In this document: positions 1-7,726 of the stretch, piece by piece
Position numbering within the stretch: the first letter of the stretch is position 1
Layout: every line of letters starts with the position of its first letter
Assembly: GCA_045585875.1 (NCBI GenBank)
Contig: JAZMZH010000081.1
Coordinates: 1-39,532 of the forward strand
Reading direction: 5' to 3'
Source: JAVBQJ01 sp045585875
Lineage (GTDB): Bacteria; Verrucomicrobiota; Lentisphaeria; Victivallales; Victivallaceae
Length of the DNA stretch: 39,532 nt
Program-made: the position numbers and the translations under genes
The notes under the pieces: model-generated
Databases searched by the model: none
Told to the model about the DNA's origin: nothing
Seen by the model: only the letters and a program-made list of their open reading frames with translations

Positions 1-55
1 CCCGATTCGTCTTTTTTGCGATCCATCCGAAATCCAAAGACGCTCCTTTTGACAA

Positions 56-88
56 TACCGTCCGGACGGTACGAAACGCAGCGTTTCG
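56..88. repeat. Two adjacent perfect palindromes upstream of the rdgC-like gene
   Basis: TACCGTCCGGACGGTA at 56-71 is a perfect 16-base palindrome. It is followed at once by CGAAACGC-A-GCGTTTCG at 72-88. A TTGACA hexamer lies just before them at 49-54, but no convincing -10 box is found 16-18 bases further on, so I do not call a promoter. The pair could be an operator for the downstream gene or the tail of an upstream transcript. Nothing else is recognised in bases 1-149. Confidence 0.5.
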
Positions 89-149
89 GCAGGACGCCGC
101 CGTGCCGTTTTAAGAAGTTTGAAAAACCGTAAAACCGCGGAGATATGTC

Positions 150-1244
150 ATGCCTCTGGAATCAGGATCCTTCACCGCCACATTTTTTGAAATGCCCGAA
201 AAACCCGGCGACGCCACCGTGTCCGCTTTTGCCGCCCGGGCCGCCGGTCTGCTGGACGCCGTGCCCGCCGACGAGTCTCAGATCGGCTGGGTCACCGGCC
301 GCCATCTCCTGGAAACCGCCATCGACGAGGGAAACGCCTGGTGCGGCAGCGTCCTGCATCTGGCGATGAGGACTGCCCGCCGGAAACTTCCGGCGTCGCT
401 TCTGAACGCCATCTGCCGCCGGGCCGAGCTGGAGTACATGAGCGCCAATCAGACCGATTTCGTCCCCCGCGCCAAGCGCCGGGAGATCAAGGCCGAAATG
501 ACCGAAAAATGGCTGCCGAAGATGCCGCCGTCCCTCTCTGCGGTGCCTTTCGCCTGGGAACCCGCCTCGGGGATGCTGGTGGCGGCCGGGACGCCGGGAG
601 CGCAGCAGGATGAATTCATCGCCCTTTTTTACCGGACCACCGGGTTGGAACCGGCGCCGTGGACTCCCGAGAGCATGTGCCGTAAAATCACCGGAAAAGA
701 ATACAGCGAACTGCCCGAATTCCGCTGCGGCGAAGCCTCGGGCGCGGAGATCACCCCGGGCCGGGATTTTCTCACCTGGCTGTGGTTTTTCAGCGAAACC
801 GGGACGGAAAAAATCAAACATCCGGATTTCGGAGAGTTTGAGATCCTGGTGGAAGCGCCTTTTGTGCTTGCCGGGAGCAGCGACGCCTCGGGCGCGGCGG
901 AAATCTCCGTGAAAAAGGGCGACTGCCCGGGACGGAGCGCCGAGACCAAAGCGGCGCTCTCGGTGGGCAAAAAACTGAAAAAGGCCCGGATGTCCCTGGC
1001 CCGCGGAAATCAGATATTCTCCTGCGGCATGGACGCCGACCGTTTCTCCTTCGGCTCGCTGAAGCTGCCGGAGGGCGAGGCCGCCGAGGCGGTCAGTCAG
1101 TTTGAGGACCGCATCTTCAACTGCGTGATCTTCAAGGCGGCGGTGGAGGCCTTTTCCCGGCGTTTCCTCGAGGAGCTCTCCGGCGATCCGGACGGCCTCG
1201 AAAAACGGGTGGCGGCATGGATCGCCGACCGGGATTCCCTCTGA
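150..1244 (+). CDS. RdgC-like recombination-associated protein
   Basis: This 364-residue soluble protein has no signal peptide or membrane segment. Its layout matches the divergent RdgC family seen in non-enteric bacteria. An IGWV motif lies near residue 47, then a basic stretch (PRAKRREIKAEM) near residue 110, a PPSLSAVPFAWEPASG segment, and a GRDFLTWLWF segment near residue 206. The C-terminal part holds GSLKLPEG. RdgC proteins bind DNA as ring dimers and restrain RecA; whether this divergent branch does so is not known to me. The ATG at 150 is chosen because GGAGAT lies seven bases upstream. The next gene starts 12 bases after the stop, so the two are probably co-transcribed. The family call rests on remembered motif order, not on an alignment. 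Confidence 0.65.
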   Translation: MPLESGSFTATFFEMPEKPGDATVSAFAARAAGLLDAVPADESQIGWVTGRHLLETAIDEGNAWCGSVLHLAMRTARRKLPASLLNAICRRAELEYMSANQTDFVPRAKRREIKAEMTEKWLPKMPPSLSAVPFAWEPASGMLVAAGTPGAQQDEFIALFYRTTGLEPAPWTPESMCRKITGKEYSELPEFRCGEASGAEITPGRDFLTWLWFFSETGTEKIKHPDFGEFEILVEAPFVLAGSSDASGAAEISVKKGDCPGRSAETKAALSVGKKLKKARMSLARGNQIFSCGMDADRFSFGSLKLPEGEAAEAVSQFEDRIFNCVIFKAAVEAFSRRFLEELSGDPDGLEKRVAAWIADRDSL

Positions 1245-1256
1245 AAGGGCGCGGCA

Positions 1257-1628
1257 ATGCATCGAATCATCGCGTTTCTCGCCTCGCCTCTGGTGCGTAC
1301 GGCGTTTTTGCTGATCCTCTCCAACCTTTTCATGACCGCGGCCTGGTACGCCCACCTGAAAAATCTCAGCAGCCGCTCATGGCTGACGGCGGCGCTGGCC
1401 AGCTGGGGCATTGCCCTCTTCGAATACCTGATCCAGGTGCCGGCCAACCGCATCGGCTACAACGGAGGCCTGACTCTGGCGCAGCTCAAAGTCATGCAGG
1501 AGATCATCACGCTGACGGTTTTTGTGCCCTTCGCGATCCTGTATATGCAGGAAAAACTTTCCTGGAACCATCTGGCCGCCGGAGTGTGCCTGGTGCTGGC
1601 CGCCGTGTTCGTATTTGCGTTCAAATGA
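1257..1628 (+). CDS. DUF486 (DMT-like) small membrane protein
   Basis: This 123-residue protein has four hydrophobic segments, at about residues 12-32, 40-58, 80-98 and 103-122. It matches the DUF486 family, a four-helix relative of drug/metabolite transporters. The diagnostic stretches are NLFMTAAWYAHLK, SWGIALFEYLIQVPANRIGY, QLKVMQEIITLTVFVPFAI and EKLSWNHL. The family has no firm function. Its stop codon overlaps the start of the zinc-type binding protein gene (ATGA at 1625-1628), so translational coupling is likely. It stands exactly in a metal-uptake operon that lacks its own permease, which makes its role worth testing. Its four helices are not the usual ABC-3 permease fold. Confidence 0.88.
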   Translation: MHRIIAFLASPLVRTAFLLILSNLFMTAAWYAHLKNLSSRSWLTAALASWGIALFEYLIQVPANRIGYNGGLTLAQLKVMQEIITLTVFVPFAILYMQEKLSWNHLAAGVCLVLAAVFVFAFK

Positions 1629-2491
1629 AACTCTTTTTTGCGGCAATTCTGTTTTTTCTCGCCGCCGCGTCCGGCGCGGCGGAGGACGGAGTTTTGCGTC
1701 TGGCGGTCACGGTGACCCCCGCGGCGGAACTGGTCCGGGCGGTGGCCGGAGACCGCGCCCGGGTGACGGTCATCACCCCGCGGGGGCGTTCGCCCCACGA
1801 TTTTCAGCCCCGGGCCTCCGATATTGCGGCGGTGTCGGCCTGCGATCTCTACTTCGCCTGCGGTCTTACGGTGGAGAAGCGTCTGCTCTCCCGGGTCCCC
1901 GAGGAAAAAACGGTGTATCTGGTCCGGCCCGACGCCGAAGAGGAGGAGCGCCATGAGGAAGCCGCCGGAGGTCATCACCATCATTACAGCGAACCCCACT
2001 TCTGGCTGGACTGCGCGAAGATCCGCGACGCCCTGACCGTAACGGCCGAGGCGCTGGGCCGGATCGACCCGGACAACCGGGAGGTTTATCTGGCCAACGC
2101 CGGGCGCGAAATCGACGAATACAACCGGATCGAATCCCGCATCGCCGGGATCCTCGGCGACTGCCGCGGCGGCTGTTTCATGGTCTATCACCCGGCGTTC
2201 GGCGACTTCGCCCGGGCGTGGGGGCTCAGGGAACTGGCCATCGAAAAGGATTCCCGGGAACCGGCGGCGCGGGAATTGAGCCGTCTGGTCCGCGAGGCGT
2301 CGGCCCTGGGCATCCGCAAGGTGTTCATCCAGCCCGGACACAATCCCGCCGCCGCCCGCGCCATCGCCGGACGCATCCATGCCGATGTGGAGGTGCTGGA
2401 CCCCCTGGCGGACGATCTGAAGGCCAATCTCGTCTTTATCGCGGAAAATATCGCGGCGGCGTGCCGCAAGCCCCCGGAGGAGGGACCATGA
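1625..2491 (+). CDS. Zinc/manganese-type ABC transporter substrate-binding protein (ZnuA-like, cluster A-I)
   Basis: This is a 288-residue exported metal-binding protein of the ZnuA/TroA group. A signal peptide covers about residues 1-19 (MKLFFAAILFFLAAASGAA). A PRGRSPHDFQP motif near residue 58 supplies the first metal-ligand histidine. An acidic and histidine-rich loop around residues 102-120 (EEERHEEAAGGHHHHY) precedes PHFWLD, the second ligand region. MVYHPAFGDFA and IQPGHNPAAAR supply the later conserved positions. The histidine loop favours zinc over manganese, but this is inference. It overlaps the DUF486 gene by four bases and the ATPase gene by four bases (ATGA at 2488-2491). No gene for the membrane permease is present. 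Confidence 0.88.
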   Translation: MKLFFAAILFFLAAASGAAEDGVLRLAVTVTPAAELVRAVAGDRARVTVITPRGRSPHDFQPRASDIAAVSACDLYFACGLTVEKRLLSRVPEEKTVYLVRPDAEEEERHEEAAGGHHHHYSEPHFWLDCAKIRDALTVTAEALGRIDPDNREVYLANAGREIDEYNRIESRIAGILGDCRGGCFMVYHPAFGDFARAWGLRELAIEKDSREPAARELSRLVREASALGIRKVFIQPGHNPAAARAIAGRIHADVEVLDPLADDLKANLVFIAENIAAACRKPPEEGP

Positions 2492-3252
2492 ACGAAAAAC
2501 TTCCGGCGATCGAATTCCGTCACGTCAACTTCGGGTACGTCCCCGGAGCGACCATCTTTTCCGACATCAATTTCCGGGTTGACCGCGGCGACACCGTCTG
2601 TCTGGTCGGCCCCAACGGCGGCGGCAAATCCACCCTCTTCAAGCTCCTCCTCGGCCAGGAATCGCCGGATTCCGGAGTCATCATCATCGGCGGCGACAGC
2701 ACGCCCGGGGAAGCGGCCGGACGCATCGGCTTCGTGCCCCAGTACTTCAAGCTGGACGACCGTTTCCCCATCAAGGTGCGGGACGTGGTGCTCACCGGCA
2801 CGCTGACCTCGAGGTGGAAACTCTTTTACGGCCGGGACGACCGGCGGATCGCGGACGAGGCCCTGGAGGCGGTGGGCATGAGCGAGGCGGCCGGAAAATC
2901 CTTCGCCACCCTGTCGGGCGGCCAGCGCCAGCGGGTGCTGATCGCCCGGGCCCTGGCCGGGAAACCGGAGATCCTGCTGCTGGACGAACCCCTCAGCAAT
3001 CAGGACCCGGTGGCCAGAGCCAAACTTTTCGAGCTGCTCCACCGGCTGCGGGGGAAGCTCACCATACTGATGGTTTCCCATGAGCGCAGGGTGGTGGACG
3101 ATGTGTTCGACTACGCGCTGTGCGTGGAGCACCACGCCATCCGTCTCCACTCCATGCTGGAAAATGATGAACTCGCCCACCTCTCCCTCAAGGAGATCGA
3201 TCATTCCGGCGATACCGACGCCCGGGCCTGCCCGGAGTGTCATCTCCAGTAA
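2488..3252 (+). CDS. Metal-type ABC transporter ATP-binding protein (ZnuC-like)
   Basis: This 254-residue nucleotide-binding subunit should energise metal uptake with the preceding binding protein. Walker A is GPNGGGKST near residue 40, the Q-loop lies in GFVPQYF, the signature is LSGGQRQRVLIARAL, Walker B is ILLLDEPLSN, and the switch histidine lies in VSHE. The length is normal for ZnuC. The protein ends in ACPECHLQ, a small Cys/His cluster that could be a metal-sensing tail, though this is speculation. The start overlaps the stop of the binding-protein gene. The next gene is convergent and begins its stop codon only 18 bases away, so the usual third subunit (ZnuB permease) must be encoded elsewhere or replaced. 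Confidence 0.9.
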   Translation: MNEKLPAIEFRHVNFGYVPGATIFSDINFRVDRGDTVCLVGPNGGGKSTLFKLLLGQESPDSGVIIIGGDSTPGEAAGRIGFVPQYFKLDDRFPIKVRDVVLTGTLTSRWKLFYGRDDRRIADEALEAVGMSEAAGKSFATLSGGQRQRVLIARALAGKPEILLLDEPLSNQDPVARAKLFELLHRLRGKLTILMVSHERRVVDDVFDYALCVEHHAIRLHSMLENDELAHLSLKEIDHSGDTDARACPECHLQ

Positions 3253-3293
3253 AGGACCGGTCTCGGGGCGCTACCCTTCAGAAGCCGGTCTTT
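3251..3293. terminator. Possible bidirectional terminator between convergent genes
   Basis: AAAGGACCGG at 3251-3260 can pair with CCGGTCTTT at 3285-3293, leaving one bulged base and a loop of 24. On each strand the stem is followed by a short T run. It overlaps the stop codons of both convergent genes. The stem is short and the loop large, so this is tentative. Confidence 0.35.
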
Positions 3294-5454
3294 CGGGCAA
3301 TCCCGTCCAACGCAGTCTCAGCGCGTTTCCCACCACCGTGAGAGAGGACACCGCCATGCATCCGGCGCATACGGCGGGATGCATACCGGCCACCCCGAAG
3401 GGGATCAGGACGCCGGCCGCCGCCGGGATGCCGATGATGTTGTAAAAAAAGGCCCAGAAGAGATTTTCCCTTATCACCCTCATGACCTTTCGGGCCAGCG
3501 CGAACATGACCGGCACCGCCGCCGGATCGCCCGAAGTCAGCACCACGTCCGCCGCCGCCCTGGCGGCGTCGGCGCCGGTCCCCACGGCCACGCCCACGTC
3601 CGCGGCGGCCAGCGCCGGAGCGTCGTTGATGCCGTCGCCGATCATGGCGGGACGGCCGCCCTTTTCGCGGATCTCCCGGAGCAGAAGTTCCTTTTCGCCG
3701 GGGGCGAGGGCGGGCCGGAAATCCTCCACGCCGAGGATGCGGGCCGCTTCCGCGGCGCTGGCGGGATTGTCGCCGGTGGCGATGACCGGCCGGATTCCCA
3801 TTTCCCGCAGCTCGGCCAGCGCCTGCCGCGCACCGGGCCGCACCCGGTCGGCGAAGACCATCATCCCGGCGATCCGTCCTCCGGCGGCCACGCCGACGAC
3901 CATGCCGGGAGCGGAGGATTCCGGCAGCTCCGGGAGGCCGGCCCCGGCGAGAAATCTCCGGCTGCCCATTATCACCGGCGTACCGTCCGGGGCCGTGCCC
4001 TGCAGGCCTCCGCCGGGCACGGTTTCCACGCGGCTGAAGCGCACCGGCCTTACGCCTGCCGCTTCGGTTTTTGCCCGGATCGCGGCGGCCAGGGGATGAC
4101 TGGAATGAGCCTCCATCCCCGCGGCCAGCGCCAGAAGCTCTTCTTCCGGAATCGCCGCCGGAGTGATGGCGGTGATCTCGGGTGCGCCGAGGGTGAGTGT
4201 GCCGGTTTTGTCAAAAACCGCGGTGTCCGTCCGGGAGGCGGTTTCGAGGGCGGTGCCGCTTTTGAAAAGGATTCCCATGCCCGCTCCGCGGCCGATGCCG
4301 ACGATCAGCGCCGCGGGGGTGGCCAGCCCGAGGGCGCAGGGACAGGCCACCACCAGCACGGCCAGAGCCCGTTCCAGAGCCATGTCGAATCCCGAGATGC
4401 AAAACCATATCCCGAAAACCGCGACGGCGATCAGCAGCACCGCCGATACGAAATATCCGGCCGCCCGGTCCGCCAGATTCGCCACCGGGGGCCGGTCGGC
4501 CTGAGCCTCCTCCACCATGGCGATCATTCCGGCCAGCACGGTTTCCTCTCCGGAAGCGGTCACCCGGCAGATCAGGCGTCCCGAGCGGTTGATGCTGCCT
4601 CCGACGACCCGGCTGCCGGGATGCTTTTCCACCGGCAGGCTTTCGCCGGTGAGCATGGATTCGTCGACGGCGGAATCGCCGTCCACGACTTCGCCGTCGG
4701 CGGGAAACCGGTCGCCGGGGAGTACCGCGCACCGGTCTCCGGGGCGGAGTTCGTCGGCGGGGATTTCCGTTTCCCGGCCGTCGGCGTCAAGACGCCGGGC
4801 GACGGGCGGCGTCAGCCGCTGGAGCGCATTGACGGCGTCGAAGGTGCGGCGGCGGGCGCGGGATTCCAGAGCATGTCCCAGCAGCACCAGGGAAATGATC
4901 ATGCCGGTCATGTCGAAGTACCGGCATCCGGTCTCTCCCGAAAACAGTTTCAGCGCCCCGGCGATCGCCGCGGCGCCGGCGCCGAAGGCGATGAGGGTGT
5001 CCATATCCGGCCTCCGGCGGAAAAAGGCGGGGATGCCCTTGAGAAAGAAGTCCCGTCCGGCCAGCAGCGCGGCCGCCGCCATCGCCGGAGGAACAATTTT
5101 CATGGCCGCGGAGTCGTCCCCCCACCCGGCGATCCGGGGCAGGAGCACCGCCGCCAGCACCGCGGCAAAGGCGGCGAGGAAGTTCAGAAGATCCCGGCGG
5201 GCCCGGGCCGCAAGTTCCCCGGCCGGGTCCCGGAGCCGGAATTCCCCGAGGGCGAATCCGGCGTCGGCAACCGCTTTTTTTAGAATTTCCACCCGGTCCG
5301 GAGGGGCGTCCGGCTGCCACTCCACCTCCAGGACCGCCGCGGCGAAATTCACCCTCGCCGCCGCTACGCAGGCCAGAGCCGAAGCCGTACGCTCCACCCC
5401 CCGGGCGCACCCGGCACAGCGCATCCCCCTGACCGAAAAACGCATTTTACTCAC
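3271..5454 (-). CDS. Copper-type P1B heavy-metal-translocating ATPase
   Basis: This 727-residue inner-membrane pump exports heavy-metal ions, most likely Cu(I), using ATP. One N-terminal heavy-metal-associated domain carries GMRCAGCA (Cys13, Cys16). The membrane metal site is the CPC motif in VVACPCALGLATP near residue 370. The phosphorylation loop is FDKTGTLT near residue 414, and MIGDGINDAPAL lies near residue 605. The last helices carry YN and MxxS motifs (FFYNIIGIP; MAVSSLTVVGNALRL), typical of the copper subgroup. The start is taken as GTG at 5454 because GGAGGG lies seven bases upstream; the in-frame ATG at 5445 is too far from it. It is the last gene of the long minus-strand run, 63 bases after the AlgX/AlgJ-like gene. 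Confidence 0.92.
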   Translation of the reverse strand: MSKMRFSVRGMRCAGCARGVERTASALACVAAARVNFAAAVLEVEWQPDAPPDRVEILKKAVADAGFALGEFRLRDPAGELAARARRDLLNFLAAFAAVLAAVLLPRIAGWGDDSAAMKIVPPAMAAAALLAGRDFFLKGIPAFFRRRPDMDTLIAFGAGAAAIAGALKLFSGETGCRYFDMTGMIISLVLLGHALESRARRRTFDAVNALQRLTPPVARRLDADGRETEIPADELRPGDRCAVLPGDRFPADGEVVDGDSAVDESMLTGESLPVEKHPGSRVVGGSINRSGRLICRVTASGEETVLAGMIAMVEEAQADRPPVANLADRAAGYFVSAVLLIAVAVFGIWFCISGFDMALERALAVLVVACPCALGLATPAALIVGIGRGAGMGILFKSGTALETASRTDTAVFDKTGTLTLGAPEITAITPAAIPEEELLALAAGMEAHSSHPLAAAIRAKTEAAGVRPVRFSRVETVPGGGLQGTAPDGTPVIMGSRRFLAGAGLPELPESSAPGMVVGVAAGGRIAGMMVFADRVRPGARQALAELREMGIRPVIATGDNPASAAEAARILGVEDFRPALAPGEKELLLREIREKGGRPAMIGDGINDAPALAAADVGVAVGTGADAARAAADVVLTSGDPAAVPVMFALARKVMRVIRENLFWAFFYNIIGIPAAAGVLIPFGVAGMHPAVCAGCMAVSSLTVVGNALRLRWTGLPERPASEG

Positions 5455-5517
5455 AGCAACACCCTCCGTTTATTCCGAAATCGCACGCCGGTCCGCAGAG
5501 ACCCGCGGACGTGCCGG

Positions 5518-6276
5518 TTATCGCTCTCCCGCCGGAGGCGGTATGACCCGCCAACGGTTCGCACCCTCCCGGAATTGTCCGCTGTCCAGGAGCAGCACCA
5601 GGATCTTCATATTCCCGAGCCCCCGGGGCCCCCCGGCGATAAAACGGCGGCGGAGTTCCACCCGCAGGGCGTCGGCGCAGTTTCCGCGCATGGCCGCCAG
5701 CGTCACCGGACGCTTCAGAAAAAAGGCGAGCCAGTCCGCGTATCCGGCGTCCCTCACCGGCGCATCCGCTCCGTCATGATAGATCAGGGCGTCGCTGTCC
5801 CCGGCGATCACGATCTCCGAATCGGAGACGATCGCGGGGGCGGCGCCGACGATCCGGAGGCCCGAAAGGGTTTCGCCGCGTCCCGTGCGGAGATTTCCGG
5901 AAAACTCGACGGTGAATTCTTCCGTCTCCCAGATCTCTTCTCCTGCGGGCAGGGCGAGATGCTTCGCGGTTTCCGCCGCCGCCCTCCTCAGAGCCTCCGG
6001 CAGGGGATGGGTGTCGGTCAGACACCAGGCAGCCGGCGTGAAAGCTCCGGAAATGTCCGCGATTTCGACCCCGGCCTCCGCCAGCTCTCCGATGAGTTCG
6101 GAATATCCGGCGCGCTCCGCTTCTTCCCGCGGCGGGATCACCGCCAGCACCAGACGGCGTCCGGAGGCCCGCAGGGCGTCGGAATATTCCGCCAGCACCG
6201 GCACGGCGGGATGGCCCGCCGTTGCCCGCGGGAGTCCGGCGAGAAGCAGTGCCGCGGCCAGAAATTTCCGGATCAT
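5518..6276 (-). CDS. Secreted AlgX/AlgJ-like SGNH-hydrolase-family protein
   Basis: This 252-residue protein begins with a likely signal peptide (about residues 1-20, MIRKFLAAALLLAGLPRATA). The pattern resembles the SGNH domain of alginate O-acetylation proteins AlgX/AlgJ. There is an early VLAVIPPREE strand, a TDTHPLPEALRRAAAETAKHL segment like the family's DTHW...AA block, and an IVIAGDSDAL segment that would hold the catalytic serine of GDS. In the DTHW motif the tryptophan is replaced by proline. If the family call is right it may add acetyl groups to an exported polysaccharide, but no MBOAT partner is present here. It starts seven bases after the SahH gene ends, so it is co-transcribed. 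The function is uncertain. Confidence 0.5.
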   Translation of the reverse strand: MIRKFLAAALLLAGLPRATAGHPAVPVLAEYSDALRASGRRLVLAVIPPREEAERAGYSELIGELAEAGVEIADISGAFTPAAWCLTDTHPLPEALRRAAAETAKHLALPAGEEIWETEEFTVEFSGNLRTGRGETLSGLRIVGAAPAIVSDSEIVIAGDSDALIYHDGADAPVRDAGYADWLAFFLKRPVTLAAMRGNCADALRVELRRRFIAGGPRGLGNMKILVLLLDSGQFREGANRWRVIPPPAGER

Positions 6277-6282
6277 TCGCTC

Positions 6283-7692
6283 TCAGTAACGGTAGGTTTC
6301 GCTTTTGAAGGGGCCGTCCGCGTCCACCCCGATGTATTTCGCCTGCTCGGGGGTGAGGCGGCTGAGCCTGGCTCCGAGTTTGGCCAGGTGAAGCCGCGCC
6401 ACCTCTTCATCCAGTCTGCGGTCCAGCAGGTAGACTCCGATCGCCCGGTCCGGGTGATTGCGGATGTCCAGCTGGGCCAGAGCCTGATTGGTGAAGGAAC
6501 AGCTCATGACGAAACTGGGATGGCCGGTGGCGCAGCCCAGATTCACCAGACGCCCCTCGGCCAGCAGATAAATGCTGTGGCCGTCGGCAAAGGTGTGGCG
6601 CGAAACCGGACACTCGCTGCCCTTTATGACCGTGCGCTTCACCTCCGGATCGGCATGGAGCCGCCCCACCTCGATCTCCGAATCGAAGTGCCCGATGTTG
6701 CACACCACCGCCTGATCCTTCATCCGGCGCATATGTTCCAGAGTGATGACGCCGCAGTTGCCGGTGCAGGTGACGTAGATGTCGGCTTCGGGCAGGGCGT
6801 CCTCCACGGTGCAGACCTGAAACCCCGCCATGCAGGCCTGAAGGGCGCAGATGGGGTCGATCTCGGAGATCAGCACCCGGGCCCGTTCATTGCGCATGGC
6901 TTCGGCGCACCCCTTGCCCACGTCTCCGTAACCGCAGATCATCACCGTCTTGCCGGCGATCATCACGTCCAGAGCCCGCTTGATGCCGTCGGGCAGGGAG
7001 TGACGGCAGCCGTAGATATTGTCGAATTTGCTCTTGGTGACGGAATCGTTGACGTTGACCGCCGGGAAGAGCAGTTCGCCTTTCGCCGCCATCTTCACCA
7101 GACGGTGCACTCCGGTGGTGGTTTCCTCGGAGACTCCCCGGACCGCCGCCGCGGTCCGATGCCAGAAGCCCGGACGCTCCCGGAGGGTGCGTTTCAGCAG
7201 CCGGTGGATCACTCCCATCTCCTCGTGGGAAACCGGGCGGTCCAGCACCGATGGATCGTTTTCGGCCTCCACTCCCTTGTGGATGAGCAAAGTCGCGTCG
7301 CCGCCGTCGTCGACGATCTGATCCGGACCGGAGCCGTCGGGGAAGGTGAGCGCCGAGAGGGTACATTCCCAATATTCCTCCAGCGTCTCGCCTTTCCAGG
7401 CGAAGACCGACACTCCCTCCGCGGCAATGGCCGCCGCCGCATGATCCTGCGTGGAAAAAATGTTGCAGCTGGCCCAGCGGATCTCCGCCCCCAGCGCCTT
7501 GAGCGTCTCGATCAGCACGGCGGTCTGGATCGTCATGTGGAGCGAACCTGAAATTTTCACTCCCGCCAGGGGTTTTGACGCCGCGTACTTCCGGCGCATT
7601 TCCATGAGCCCGGGCATCTCGTATTCGGAAATCTCGATCTCCCGGCGGCCGAAATCCGCCAGAGAGATGTCCTTCACCTTAAAATCATTCAT
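6283..7692 (-). CDS. ahcY: S-adenosylhomocysteine hydrolase
   Basis: This 469-residue cytosolic enzyme splits S-adenosylhomocysteine into adenosine and homocysteine, clearing the product of methylation reactions. The NAD-binding motif GYGDVGKG lies near residue 252. Substrate-site segments SLHMTIQTAVLIETL, ASCNIFSTQDHAAA and VNDSVTKSKFDN are all intact, and the protein ends in the typical KSETYRY. The segment DDGGDATLLIHKGVE and the residues after it show that this is the long bacterial/plant form with an insertion. It follows MurC by 34 bases and precedes the secreted AlgX-like gene by six. No SAH riboswitch fold was recognised in the short gaps around it, and it appears to be driven from the operon promoter far upstream. 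Confidence 0.96.
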   Translation of the reverse strand: MNDFKVKDISLADFGRREIEISEYEMPGLMEMRRKYAASKPLAGVKISGSLHMTIQTAVLIETLKALGAEIRWASCNIFSTQDHAAAAIAAEGVSVFAWKGETLEEYWECTLSALTFPDGSGPDQIVDDGGDATLLIHKGVEAENDPSVLDRPVSHEEMGVIHRLLKRTLRERPGFWHRTAAAVRGVSEETTTGVHRLVKMAAKGELLFPAVNVNDSVTKSKFDNIYGCRHSLPDGIKRALDVMIAGKTVMICGYGDVGKGCAEAMRNERARVLISEIDPICALQACMAGFQVCTVEDALPEADIYVTCTGNCGVITLEHMRRMKDQAVVCNIGHFDSEIEVGRLHADPEVKRTVIKGSECPVSRHTFADGHSIYLLAEGRLVNLGCATGHPSFVMSCSFTNQALAQLDIRNHPDRAIGVYLLDRRLDEEVARLHLAKLGARLSRLTPEQAKYIGVDADGPFKSETYRY

Positions 7693-7726
7693 CGCAAACC
7701 TCCGTATTTTGACTGCACGCGTATTT

